Assembly (NCBI GenBank): GCA_963580285.1
Contig: OY757016.1
Coordinates: 41,927,124-41,991,123, forward strand
Source of the DNA: Lucinisca nassula
Lineage: Eukaryota; Mollusca; Bivalvia; Lucinida; Lucinidae
Length of the DNA stretch: 64,000 nucleotides
Reading direction: 5' to 3'
In this document: piece after piece, positions 20,925 to 33,130 of the stretch
How positions within the stretch are numbered: position 1 is the first letter of the stretch
How the letters are laid out: every line of letters begins with the position of its first letter
Program-made: the position numbers and the translations under genes
The notes under the pieces: generated by a model
What the model was told of the DNA's origin: nothing
Databases searched by the model: none
The model's input: only the letters and a program-made list of their open reading frames with translations

Positions 20925-21312
20925 CTGTTGCCTGAGATATTGAAAGACTCACTGAAACTTCAGAATGACATAGATAGATTAGGATGTTGGGCCCGAAAAT
21001 GGGGCACGAGATTTCAGCCAGTTAAATGCAACATTATGAAGATAACTAGGAAGAGATCTAATAAAGTTGAGGCTTCCCTTAGAGGGAACGGTCCTCGAGA
21101 ATGTGGACTCAATTAAATACCTTGGTGTGACAATCACATACAACTTGAGATGGAATACTCATATTAGCAGCTTGTGTACTAAGGCAAATAGAACAATTGG
21201 TTTCCTGAGACGTAATCTTCATTAGTGCCCAGAGGATGTAAAAGAGGCAGCATATAAAGGTCGTGTTCGCCCAATCTTGGAATATGGCAGTTGTATCTGG
21301 GACCCCAGTGGA
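20925..21312 (+). pseudogene. LINE-E: C-terminal RT fragment
   Basis: The plus-strand translation holds NDIDRLGCWARKWGTRF, KCNIMKITRKR, SIKYLGVTITYNLRWNTHI and YKGRVRPILEYGSCIWDP, the usual RT thumb and post-RT blocks of Jockey/CR1-type LINEs. A frameshift lies near 21085 and a stop near 21223. Catalytic FADD is upstream of the fragment and absent. Confidence 0.85.
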
Positions 21313-21696
21313 GCGGTACGTACAAACACTGGATCTGACCCAAATACCGGATCAGACCAGATCGGACCCAATATTACCGGATCGGACCCTCTTCTTCCTT
21401 TTTTATTTTTTTCTTTCTGATTGTTATTTTTTAATACTGTATTAGGTTTTTTAATTATTTATGTGATGCCATTTCATTAGCGGATTCAATATAATCACCC
21501 CGTCGCCACAGCATCATTTACATATATCAGTCAATCACTATATTAATTTATCACTCGCAGCATCATTTCCCAATATCAGGCAATCACTAATGTTCATCCC
21601 CAGCATTAATTAGAAAGAAAAAAACAATTGCTCATCATATCATTCAATTAGAAGTGATATGTATTTTAGATGACACTTGACAGATTGATTGATAAC
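21313..21696. other. Unassigned, AT-rich
   Basis: Starts with repeated GGATCGGACCC words and then AT-rich sequence with a partial inverted match to 14400-14620. Confidence 0.35.
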
Positions 21697-21757
21697 CATC
21701 TTCTTTCTTATGAATGTTTTCATTGCTCTTAAAGGAACTCATTTTTTATTTTTATAA
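21697..21757 (+). repeat. Array B (retrozyme) fragment
   Basis: Complement of array B positions around 12586-12648: CATCTTCTTTCTTATGAATG followed by AAGGAACTCATTTTTTATTTT. The fragment begins within a few bases of the predicted ribozyme cleavage point and carries no ribozyme. Confidence 0.7.
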
Positions 21758-22015
21758 GAACTTTGTGTTTGATTACTGGTAATGTGATTCGTGCTCACGC
21801 AGTTACTCAGTCAAAAATAGCCACTCTCTTGACAATCATCACATCGAATACCAATCTTGATGTATAAAGACTTGGTTCTTTTGGTTATCATTGCATTTTC
21901 ACTATCAAGCATCCACAATGTCTACGTTCGCCCTATATGGAGATAGTTATATCAAACATCTTGAGAGATTTTGCCACTATGATCTTAAGATAACTTGATT
22001 ATGGCATATTGTTTT

Positions 22016-22989
<974 letters not shown>

Positions 22990-23140
22990 ATGCGACGTCG
23001 GATTGCCGTGCATGTAGCCTAACGTCATGACCTTACTGCAACGTCACATCAACGTCGGTGCAACATTAAGTCTAAGTCGATGGAACATAATGACGTTGCG
23101 CCGACGCTGATATGTCTTTGCCCTACCGACGCATGCCAGC
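22990..23140. repeat. ACGTC/GACGT-rich foldback (M6)
   Basis: Several AACGTC, TGACGTTGC and CGACGTCGG words in both orientations; relative of 7978-8062. It lies 50 bp before a splice acceptor. Confidence 0.5.
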
Positions 23141-25168
23141 TCTGAAATTATAAATGAAGTTTAAATAATATTATTTTCATCTTTTCAGGTTCCCGGTGAG
23201 GCCCGATTCTTCACTTCTGGCGGAATGACCGCTGGCAACTACGACGGTGTGGAATTACAGAAACTTAAATACTTTAATCTCGATGTGTGTTTTGTGTGCT
23301 TTGGTGGAAACGATATAAGACCAGATTCAAATCCTTCAGAAATTGTCCAGAAAATTCTAGTTGTAACAGATCAAATGATAGAGAGCGGGGTAAAGAAGGT
23401 TTTTGTAGCTGAAATATCTACATGTGGTGACTTCAGGAAGGTGCCCGGTCTTGACAAACAAACCTTTGACAATTAGAAAAATTCGGTAAACAGAAAATTG
23501 AAAAACAATCTTTAAGGGCCACTTCGTGACATTCAAAACAATTTGTTTCCCTGCAGATTATAATGATGATTTGGTACATTTTGGTTCTGAAGGCGACAAG
23601 AAGGGACTGAAAAACAAGAGGACCAAGCTGAGCTTGGTCCTGTATCGCTCACCTGAGCTGACAGATTCAAAGTTTCAGGAAGTGCCAACCTTTACTGAAG
23701 GATTAATGGAAGGACATGGTGATGACAGGGTAAGCAATTTCTGCAAATCAAGTAGAATGTAACTCTATGATAAATAGGCTGACCTCACCAGTTTTCAAAC
23801 TCATTCAAGCTTTTATTCCTGACTTGCTAAGAAGATCCTATAAAAACTGATGGGGCTATGGTGATGACAAGTTCAAAAATAAGCAATTAACTGCTGCAAT
23901 CAAAGGGATGTTACCCTGTGACAAATAGGCAAACCTCACGAGTTTTCAAACTCCTCCGAGCTTTTCTGCCTGACTTATTTGTTTGTAAGTTTCATGAAGA
24001 TCCGATCAAAACTGAAGGGGCAGCAGTGCTAACAAGGTCGAAAATAGGCATTTTTAAGCAATCAAAGGCACGTAACTCTATGACAAATGTGCCGACTTGG
24101 CCAGTATTCAAACTCATCCAAGGTTTTATTCCCAGCCACCTTACATACAAGTTTCAGAAAGATCCGATCAAAACTGAAGGGGCTACGGTGATGACAAGGT
24201 CAAAATTTGGCATTTTTAGCAATCAAAGGGATGTTACTCTAAAATAAATGAGCCGACTTGGCCAGTTTTCGAACTCATTGGAGGTTTCATCCCCAGCCAC
24301 CTTACATATAAGTTTCAGAAAAATCTGATCAAAACTGAAGGGGCTACGGTGATGACAAGGTCAAAAATCAACATTTTTCAGCCATCAAAGGGACATAACT
24401 CTACGATAAATGAGCTGACTTGGCCTGTTTTCGAACTCATCCAAGATTTTATCCCCAGCCACCTTACATATAAGTTTCAGAAAGATCCGATCAAAACTGA
24501 AGGGGCTATGGTGATGACAAGGTCAAAAATCGGCATTTTCAGCAATCAAAGGGACGTACATCTATGATAAATGGGCCAACTTGGCCGGTATTCGAACTCA
24601 TCGTAGGTTTTATCCCCAGTCACCTTACATATAAGTTTCAGAAAGATTCGATCAAAACTGAAGGGGCTATGGTGATGACAAGGTAAAAAATTGACATTTT
24701 CAGCCATCAAAGGGACATAACTATATAGTAAATGGGGCGACTTGGCCCGTTTTCGAACTCATCCGAGGTTTTATCCCCAGCCACCTTACATATAAGTTTC
24801 AGAAAGATCCGATCAAAACTGAAGGGGCTACAGTGATGACAAGGTCAAAAATCACGTTTTCAGCAATCAAAGGGACCTAACTCTATGATAAATAGGCCAC
24901 CTTGTCCGGTATTCGAACTCATCCGAGGTTTTATCCCAAGTCACCTTACATATAAGTTTCAGAAACATTTGATCAAAACTGAAAGGGCTACGGTGATGAC
25001 AAGGTCAAAAATCAGCATTTCAGCAATCAAAGGGACGTTACTCTACGATAAATCGGCCGACTGGGTCGGTTTTCAAACACATCCAAGATTTTATCCCCAG
25101 ACACCTTACATATAAGTTTCAGAAAGATTCGATCAAAACTGAAGGGGCTATGGTGATGACAAGGTAAA

Positions 25169-27480
25169 CAAGAGGACCAAGCTAGCTTGGTCCTGTATCG
25201 CTCACCTGAGCTAACAGATTCAAAGTTTAAGGAAGTGCCAACCTTTACTGAAGGCTTTATAGGAGGACATGGTGATGACAGGGTAAGCATTTTCTGAAAA
25301 TCAAGTAGAATTTAACTCTATGATAAACAGGCTGACCTCACCGGTTTTCAAACTCATTCAAGCTTTTATTCCTGACTTGCTAAGAAGATCTGATCTAAAC
25401 TGAAGTGGCTATGGTGATGACAAGTTCAAAAACAAGAGTTTTCAAACTCCTCCAAGCTTTCTGCCTGACTTCCTTGTTTGTAAGTTTCATGAAGATCCGT
25501 TCAAAACTAAAGGGGCAGCCGTGATAACAATGTCGAAAATAGGCATTTTCAGCAATCAAAGGCACGTCACTCTATGATAAATGTGCCGACTTGGCCGGTA
25601 TTCGAACTCACCTGAGGTTTTATTCCCAGCCACCTTACATGTAAGTTTCAGAAAGATCCGATCACACTTGGCCAGTATTCAAACTCATCCAAGATTTTAT
25701 TCCCAGCCACCTCACGTATAAGTTTCAGAAAGATCCGATCAAAACTGAAGGGGCTACGGTGATGACAAGGTCAAAATTTGGCATTTTTAGCAATCAAAGG
25801 GATGTTACTCTAAAATAAATGAGCCGACTTGGCCAGTTTTCGAACTCATCCGAGGTTTCATCCCGAGCCACCTTACATATAAGTTTCAGAAAAATCCGAT
25901 CAAAACTGAAGGGGCTACGGTAATGACAAGGTCAAAAATCAACATTTTCAGCCATCAAAGGGACAGAACTCTACGATAAATAGGCTGACTTGGCCTGTTT
26001 TCGAACTCATCCAAGATTTTATCCCCAGCCAGCTTACATATAAGTTTCAGAAAGATCCAATCAAAACTGAAGGGGCTATGGTGATGACAAGGTCAACAAT
26101 CGGCATTTTCAGCAATCAAAGGGACGTAAATCAATGATAAATGGGCCAACTTGGCCGGTATTCAAACTCATCCTAGGTTTTATCTCCAGTCACCTTACAT
26201 ATAGGTTTCAGAAAGATTCGATCAAAACTAAAGGGGCTACGGTGATGACAAGGTAAAAAATCGACATTTTCAGCCATCAAAGGGACATAACTATATAGTT
26301 AATGGGGCAACTTGGCCGGTTTTCAAACTCATCCGAGGTTTTATCCCCAGCCACCTTACATATAAGTTTCAGAAAGATCCGATCAAAACTGAAGGGGCTA
26401 CAGTGTTGACAAGGTCAAAAATCAACATTTTCAGCAATCAAAGGGACCTAACTCTATGATAAATAGGCCACCTTTGCCGGTATGCGAACTCATCCGAGGC
26501 TTTATCCCCAGCCACCTTGCATATAAGTTTCAGAAAGATCCGATCAAAACTCAAAGGGCTACGGTGATGACAAGATCAAAAATCGTCATTTTCAGCAATC
26601 AAAGGGACGTTACTCTGTGATAAATGGACCAACTTGGCTGATTTTCGAACTCATCCGAGATTTTATCCCCAGCCACTTTACATATAAGTTTCAGAAAGAT
26701 TCGATCAAAACTGAACGGGCTACAGTGATGACAAGGTCAAAAATCAGCATTTTCAGCAATCAAAGGGACGTTACTCTACGATAAAAGGGCCGACTTGGTC
26801 GGTTTTCGAACTCATCCGAGATTTTATCCACAGCCACCTTACATATAAGTTTCAGAAAGATCCGATCAAAACTGAAGGGGCTACGGTGATGACAAGGTCA
26901 AAAATCGGCATTTTCAGCAATCAAAGGGACGTAACTCTATGATAAACCAGCGGACTAGGCCGGTTTTCGAACTCGTCCGAGGTTTTATCCCCAGCCACAT
27001 AACATATAAGTTTCAGAAAGATCCGATCAAAACTGAAGGGGCTACGGTGATGACAAGGTCGAAAATGGGCATTTTCAGCAATCAAAGGGACGTAACTCTA
27101 TGATAAATGGGCCGACTTGGCCGGTTTTCGAACTCATCCGAGTTTTTATCCCCAGTCACCTTCCATATAAGTTTCAGAAAGATCCGATCAAAACTGAAGG
27201 CGCTACGGTGATGACAAGCATTTTCCCATAGTAAGTGTATGGGACCTTGTGGTTGCCATAGGAACCAAAGTTTTAGAGCGATTTCAAAAAAAAGTTTATG
27301 TCATCAATGCCCCACCAGAGGCATACTACAGGTGAGAAATGATTGAGATCAGCCTGCAGGATACAGAGATATAGCTGCTCAAAAGTGTGGACGGACGACG
27401 GACGGACGGACGGACGGACGGACGACGGACGACCCACTATACTATAAGCTCCCCTGGAGCCTTCGGCCCAGGTGAGCTAA
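25169..27480. mobile_element. H1-4: complete element nested in H1-3
   Basis: Same termini as H1-3. The host unit reads GACAAGGTAAA before and AAATCGACATTTTCAGCC after it; undisturbed units at 24680 and 26245 have six A at this spot, which equals 3 + 3. So the element is CAAGAGG...GAGCTAA inserted between A and A without duplicating the site. The right part has a (GGAC)n run at about 27396-27430. Confidence 0.85.
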
Positions 27481-28282
27481 AAATCGACATTTTCAGCCAT
27501 CAAAGGGACATAACTATATAGTAAATGGGGCAACTTGGCCCGTTTTCGAACACATCCGAGGTTTTATCCCCAGCCACCTTACATATAAGTTTCAGAAAGA
27601 TCCGATCAAAACTGAAGGGGCTTCAGTGATGACAAAGTCAAAAATCAACATTTTCAGCAATCAAAGGGACCTAACTCTTTGATTAATAGGCCACCTTGGC
27701 CGGTATTCGAACTCATCCGAGGTTTTATCCCGTGCCACCTTACATAAAGTTTCAGAAAGATCCGATCAAAACTGAAAGGGCTACAGTGATGACAAGGTCA
27801 AAAATAGCCTTTTCAGCAATCAAAGGGACGTTACTCTGTGATAAATGGACCAACATGGCTGGTTTTCGAACTCATCCGAGATTTTATCCCAAGCCACTTT
27901 ACATATAAGTTTCAGAAAGATCCGATCAAAACTGAAAGGGCTACGGTGATGAAAAGGTCAAAAATCGGCATTTTCAGCAATCAAAGGGACGTTACTCTGT
28001 GATAAATGGACCAACTTGGCTTTTTTCGAACTCATCCGAGATTTTATCCCCAGCCACTTTACATATAAGTTTCAGAGATATTCGATCAAAACTGAAAGGG
28101 CTACGGTGATGACAAGGTCAAAAACCAGCATTTTCAGCAATCAAAGGGACGTTACTCTATGATAAATGGGCCAACTGGGTCGGTTTTCGAACTCATCCGA
28201 GATGTTATCCCCAGCCACCTAACATATAAGTTTCAGAAAGATCCGATCAAAACTGAAGGGGCTACGGTGATTACAAGGTCAA

Positions 28283-29227
28283 CAAGATGTGTTTGTGAAA
28301 CACTGATGCCCCCGGACAGCGCATGTTAAATATAAAAGCAGTATCACTAAGCAATCAAAATTTTGAAAAAAAATAGGTCAAAGGTCAAGTTCAAGGTCAC
28401 AAGATCAAAAATTATGGTACCACTGGAAAGGTCTTGTGATAAGGTATACACATGTGAAATATGAAATCTCTATATATTACCATTCAAAAGTTATGCCCAA
28501 TGTTAAGGTTTTTGTAGACAGACAAACGGACAAACAAACGGACAAACAGACAGACAGACCAAAAACTATATGCCCCGAATCTCTTAGATTCCGGGGGCAT
28601 AAAAAGAATACACATGTGAAATATGGAAGCCCTACCATTTACTAATCAAAAGTTATGACCAATGATAAAGTTTTTTAAAAAGTAGGTCAAATGTCAAGGT
28701 CAAGGTCATGAGGTCAAAAATTATGGTACCCTTAGAAAGGTCTTGTGACAAGGAATGCACATGTGAAATATGAAAGCTCTACCATTTACCAATCAAAAGT
28801 TACGGCCAATGTTAAAATTATTAAAAAGTAAGTCAAATGCCAAGGTCAAGGTCATGAGGTCAAAAATTATAGTACCAATAGAAAGGGCTTGTGACAAGGA
28901 ATGCACATGTGAAATATGAAAGCTCTATCAGTTACCAATCAAAAGTTATAGCCAATGTTAAAGTTTTTAAAAAGGAGGTCAAAAGTAGGTCAAATCTCAA
29001 GGTGAAGGTCACGAGGTCAAAATTTATGGTACCTCTTGAAAGGTCTTGTGACAAGGAATGCACATGTGAAGTATGAAAGCTGTACCACTTACCATTCAAA
29101 AGTTATGCCCAATGTTAAAGTTTTTGCAGACGGACAAACGGACAAACAGACAAACAGACAAACGGACAAACAGACGGACAGACCAAAAACTATATGCCCC
29201 CCAGAATCTTAGATTCCGGGGGCATAA
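28283..29227. mobile_element. H2: second family, nested in H1-3, partial dimer
   Basis: The left end is CAAGATGTGTTTGTGAAACAC (hairpin GTGTTT/AAACAC), then ATGCCCCCGGA; the right end is TCCGGGGGCATAA, an exact inverted repeat of 11 bp. The interior units contain AAGGTCTTGTGACAAGGAAT and CAATCAAAAGTTATG. The empty-site comparison (five A = 2 + 3) again shows A/A insertion without duplication. A right end also occurs at 28555-28602, followed directly by interior units and a second right end, so this is a read-through or recombined dimer. Confidence 0.8.
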
Positions 29228-29667
29228 AAATCGGCATTTTCAGCAATCAAAGGGACGTAACTCTATGATAAATGGGCCGACGAGGCTGGTTTTCGAACTC
29301 ATCCGAGTTTTTATCCCCAGTCACCTTACATATAAGTTTCAGAAAGATCCGATCAAAACTGAAGGTGCTACGGTGATGACAAGCATTTTCCCATTATAAG
29401 TCTATGCGACCTTGTGAAAGCCATAGCAACCAAAGTTTTTGAGCGATTTGGAAAAAAAGTTAATGTCATCAATGCCCCACCAGAGGCATGCTACAGATGA
29501 GATATGATTGGGATCAGCCTGCAGGTTGCAGAGATATAGCTGCTCAAAAGTGTGGACGGACGACGGAGGACCCACTATACTATAAGCTCCCCTGGAGCCT
29601 TCGGCCCAGGTGAGCTAAAAACACTTCTAGGGAATACGGTGACTTTTTCTGTCATACACTACTGTAG

Positions 29668-30218
29668 GCTAAATACTGTTTTTAGCCTATGTTTTGTAAA
29701 ATGTTAACAAGTCCGTGCAATCAACATCCCCGTAAACCACACTTAATATAGAGATAAGCGGGGTATACATTATTTTTCTTACTGCTGCTGCAGGAATAAG
29801 TTGTGAGTGCTTGTTAAGTGGTAAACATTGAAGACCATTTCTGCTCTAAACATAGATTGTGGGTTCGAGTTGGGAGCCGCTTCGGTGAGGCGGTTCTAAC
29901 GTCCCACAAACTAATTTTTGAACAGAAAAGGGCAAAAAACACATACTTTTGTCAATAAAATAAACAAAATAAAAATAATTATACCAATCATGTCTTCCTT
30001 TTGTCTTGATTGAACCTTTGTAATACCGGCTCTGTCTTTCAAGTCAACCTATGTTTTCCAGGTAATTTGCAAGTTTAATTAATACGTTGTATATAACCAT
30101 TTTTCGCAATTCATGACAAACAAAATGATTTACACCGACTTTGATAGTTCATCCAAGGAAACCTATTTTTGTATATAAACCCCTCTTTTTTCTTTTTCAA
30201 AACACTTCGCACAGGAAT
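29668..30218. other. Non-coding, with M2 foldback remnants
   Basis: M2 words at 29700-29930 (CCCCGTAAACCACACTTAATAT, ATAGATTGTGGGTTCG). No gene seen up to the PHD exon. Confidence 0.4.
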
Positions 30219-30423
30219 CATGACTGAATTTCCGTGCATAGAATGTTGTCTTGAAAGTGAAAATAATGTTCTTGAATGTTCAAATTGCAAAAACTGGGTA
30301 CATAGGGACTGTGTGCAAATGTCTGCGTCTGCGTTTAGGGTATGGGCAGTAAATGCTAGAACTTTTGTGTAGAAAGTGTTGTTTTGTAGAGGATATTTAT
30401 GATGCAGAAGCTGGACTTGGGAG
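30219..30423 (+). pseudogene. PHD-finger exon with one frameshift
   Basis: From ATG 30219 the frame gives MTEFPCIECC, then LECSNCKNWVHRDC. The last cysteine pair (CRKC) sits one frame over after a 1-base indel near 30360, and coding then runs to EAGLG, ending at a donor GAG/GTAATT (30423/30424). The C4-H-C3 order (CIEC, CSNC, H..C, CRKC) is that of a PHD finger, a reader of histone tails in host proteins and also common in mollusc mobile-element proteins. LINE-A ORF1 also has one but differs in sequence. An exon of an element-borne or decayed host gene; the rest was not found. Confidence 0.6.
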
Positions 30424-30904
30424 GTAATTACTTATCTACGTTTATTTATTTGCAATTAAATCATATAGAATTTTTTTCAAAATTCTTCTCAAAACGCAGA
30501 TTGTGTTACTCGTTTGAACCGCCTCTAACGAGTACCCACATTCAATGCCTTTGAGTCGGAAAAAGAGAAATTCCGCATATGGGAGATTTATTTATTTGGA
30601 TGTTTGTTGTTTTGGAATTGATGCATTAATTGAGGTTGCAAATGTGTTCTTTATTTTTGGTTTTGGTTTTACGGCCCCTTTCAATATTATTTCTATCAAA
30701 TCGAGTAGATCCTAAATCAATGATGGGCGAGTACCCGGAAGCCATTAAGAAAACACGCCTATACAAATTTACTTTAAATTTAATAGCTGGAAAAACGAAA
30801 ATTTTCAGATGAAAAAATGTGATATTTTTTCTTATTTCTGCTCAAAACATAGATTGTGGGTGCACCTTAGAACCGCCTCACCGAGGCAGTTTAACGAGTA
30901 CCCA
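30424..30904. repeat. M2 foldback remnants and inverted SINE F tail
   Basis: M2 words at 30480-30560 and 30825-30903 (ACATAGATTGTGGGTGC, CACCGAGGCAG) and GGTTTTACGGCCCCTTTCAA at about 30660. Confidence 0.5.
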
Positions 30905-31165
30905 CAAGCGTGATAGCTCAGTGGTTAGTGCACTTGCCTCTGATGCTAGAGGTCCCGGGTTCGATCCCCGGCAGCGGCGATTAAATTTCGGTGTCCGAAC
31001 ATGCTCCATTGGCATCATTTGCAGGGATGAATGTCATTAAGTGCACCGTCCTTCGGATCGGGACGTTAACTGGAGGCCCCCTGTGCAGGGAGAACCATCC
31101 CCTGTGCAGGTTAAAAAAACCCTACCATAATTACATGATTACTGTGTAGGCTTTCATCCTGCAAA
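30905..31165 (+). mobile_element. tRNA-derived SINE (family C)
   Basis: Head 30908-30980 with A-box TAGCTCAGTGGTTAGTGC and B-box GGGTTCGATCCCC; body GTGTCCGAACATGCTCC and GTCCTTCGGATCGGGACG. The head is tRNA-like but fused to a body, so it is not scored as a tRNA gene. Confidence 0.75.
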
Positions 31166-31388
31166 ACTAGGGTGTATGTAATATACACCTGCCTAGAATG
31201 TCCGCGAGGGCGTTTGGCAGTATATTAAGAAAGAAAAAAAAAACCCTATATTTTAGAGCATAAATTAGAAAAATCAGGTTTACCCCCGCAATCCCAAGTT
31301 TTACAACATAAAAACAGTAAACGCTGACGATACTATCAGTTTTGAACAAAAATGCGATGACTTTGCCACATACTGCGCTGGCAAGTCT

Positions 31389-32010
31389 GAACAAGAAGCT
31401 CAATGGGCCTAACCGCTCACCTGAGGAACATTTTAGTTAGCTGTTTGACTCACGGTCTTTGAGCATAATTTTTTTTTTTGAAGTTCTTCCTTATGGAACA
31501 CGGCATTGTCAATTTGGACCCTAGGGGCAGGTTTGGTAGGATTAATGTAGGGGACCACTTGACATTGCTACATGCTTAATATGTAAGCTCTGGGCCTAGT
31601 GGTTTCAGAGAAGAAGATTTTTGAAGTTTGTTTTTTTCCATTATAAGTCTATGGGGGCTAAGGGGCCCTGGGGCGTGGCCAGTTCGATCTCATGGGCATG
31701 ATTGGCACAAATTATGTAGGGGATCACTTGACATTGCTACATGCTTAATATGTAAGCTCTGGGCCTAGTGGTTTCAGAGAAGAAAATTGTTTAAGCTTGT
31801 CCCATTGTAAGTCTATGGGAGCTATATGTTGCCATGGCAACACCAGTTTCAATCTGAATTACCCCAAAACATACTGCATCTTCTCCCCCAATCGGATAAT
31901 GCTTCTCATGAAATTTAATCATGATTGGCCAAGTGGCTTTAAAGATATACTTATTTGAAAATGTGAACGGACGCCGGACCATTGGCATACCAATACCTCA
32001 CATGAGCCTT
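31389..32010. mobile_element. H1-5: degenerate H1 element
   Basis: Left end ACAAGAAGCTC...CCGCTCACCTGAGG; two units like those of H1-2 (CTCTGGGCCTAGTGG, ATTATAAGTCTATGGG); the right part decays after GTGAACGGACGCCGGACC without a clean terminus. A short direct repeat (ATGGTTGGAACACCAGA, twice) follows at 32019-32056. Confidence 0.6.
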
Positions 32011-32257
32011 CGTATGAAATGGTTGGAACACCAGACAAATGGTTGGAACACCAGATTCCTATATCAAGCGAATAGCAGATGCCACAAAAAGGAGAACCGT
32101 GCAATCTGGGATTGTAAGAACCACACAACAATACAGACACATTTAGTATATAAAGCTCTATAATTCATTGTTAATTTCACATTTGAGTCTTTAATTGCAT
32201 AACAGTGTAAACAACAAATACGCAGTGAAACTCATAACTTGAACACCACTGGCTCGT

Positions 32258-32454
32258 TAACCCTAACCCTGCTGAATAATTTTTTTAGCCACACCCATTT
32301 CTGACTATCCGCCAATCAGATTACATGATATAATGCACAAACTGAATTATAAACAGTGTAGACCCTGATCAGATGGCTTCTTTATAAGCCATCTGATCAG
32401 GATCTACAGTTTGCAAAGGTAGGGGATGTAGTGAACAGCAGGATAAGTTTAACC
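32258..32454. mobile_element. M1 MITE with internal foldback
   Basis: Ends AACCCTAACCCTGCTGAA and CAGCAGGATAAGTTT are inverted repeats. Inside is a palindrome with arms GATCAGATGGCTTCTT. Same family at 38886-39085, 49556-49747 and 49814-50022. Confidence 0.7.
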
Positions 32455-32709
32455 ATGGCTGAGTCAAACTCCTTTTTGAGTCCCTACAGAATTCTTCCAA
32501 TACATCCAGATAAAATTACTAATCATATAACGTCATGTAATAGAAATTCATATGTCCACACATGTAATAGCATATGGTTACTGGCACCTAACGTCAGTGC
32601 CAACTCTAGATTTTCTTTTTAATTTCTTCAGCGATAAAATCCGGTTCAAAATCATAATACAATGAACAGAATCTTACACTCTTCGTCATTTCATACGAAA
32701 TTTATGAGC

Positions 32710-32937
32710 ACACTAGTACTTGTAAACCGCTTAGAGGATCTAAGCCTGTCCAGGAACCGCGGTACGAGGAGGACCGTCCATGCTAATAAACCCTATTGGT
32801 TTCATTGGGCGAAAGGGCTTCAGATGTCATTTCATCTCAATGTCTGGTAAAAGTCCCAGAAAATTGGAAGCAACATCTCCAAAAAGACCTTTACAGTGTT
32901 GACGGGGACGTTAAACCTCAAATCAAACAAACAAAGA
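32710..32937 (+). mobile_element. SINE-like repeat (family E)
   Basis: Order: GTAAACCGCTTAGAGGATCT, CCTATTGGTTTCATTGGG, TTTCATCTCAATGTC, GAAGCAACATCTCC, and the tail GTTAAACCTCAAATCAAACA. Its tail resembles that of SINE D. Many copies lie in both orientations; an M1-type scrap follows to 33130. Confidence 0.65.
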
Positions 32938-33130
32938 ACCTGTTCAGATGGCTTCTTTCTGATCTGGATCTACACTGTTTGCAAAGCAGTTTACCAGCAC
33001 TCGTGTGTGGTCAGTTTCAGATCTGCATGGAAGCATCATGCAGCCCATCTATTTCTTCAAGCCACGATAGGCTGGGATCTACACTGTTTGCAAAGGTAGG
33101 TGTTGTGTTCAGCAGGATAAGAGTTAACTA

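Larger units (their letters stand above)
23615..29618. mobile_element. H1-3: 6-kb host of nested elements
   Basis: The left end is CAAGAGGACC with a perfect hairpin (GGACCAAGCT/AGCTTGGTCC), then GCTCACCTG; the right end is CAGGTGAGCTAA at 29607-29618. The interior is tandem units of about 160 bp (TCAAAGGGACGTAACTC, GTTTCAGAAAGATCCGATC). It contains H1-4 (25169-27480) and H2 (28283-29227); the unit sequence resumes exactly on the far side of each. Confidence 0.8.
23189..29667 (+). pseudogene. SGNH-hydrolase-like coding exon, decayed and split
   Basis: An acceptor (CTTTTCAG, ending at 23188) opens a frame VPGEARFFTSGGMTAGN with no stop until 23474. Three SGNH-type motifs are visible: a Gly block (SGGMTAGN), GGNDI (23308-23322) and DLVHFGSEGDK (about 23574-23606), which holds the Asp-x-x-His end of the family. 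The Ser block would lie in an earlier exon. Stops at 23474 and 23510 and one frameshift break it. H1-3 (23615-29618) is inserted after GDKKGL; removing it joins the frame to NTSREYGDFFC and a stop at 29665-29667. SGNH enzymes are esterases or lipases, but such folds also occur in mobile-element proteins, so host or element origin is open. Confidence 0.6.

Noticed and set aside
22990..23140. TGACGT words as a CREB/ATF enhancer
   Set aside because: The same words occur in a foldback relative at 7978-8062, so they are explained by a repeat family.
23800..28280. Regularly spaced repeats as a CRISPR-like array
   Set aside because: Units are about 160 bp, contiguous and degenerate, without unique spacers; the context is eukaryotic.
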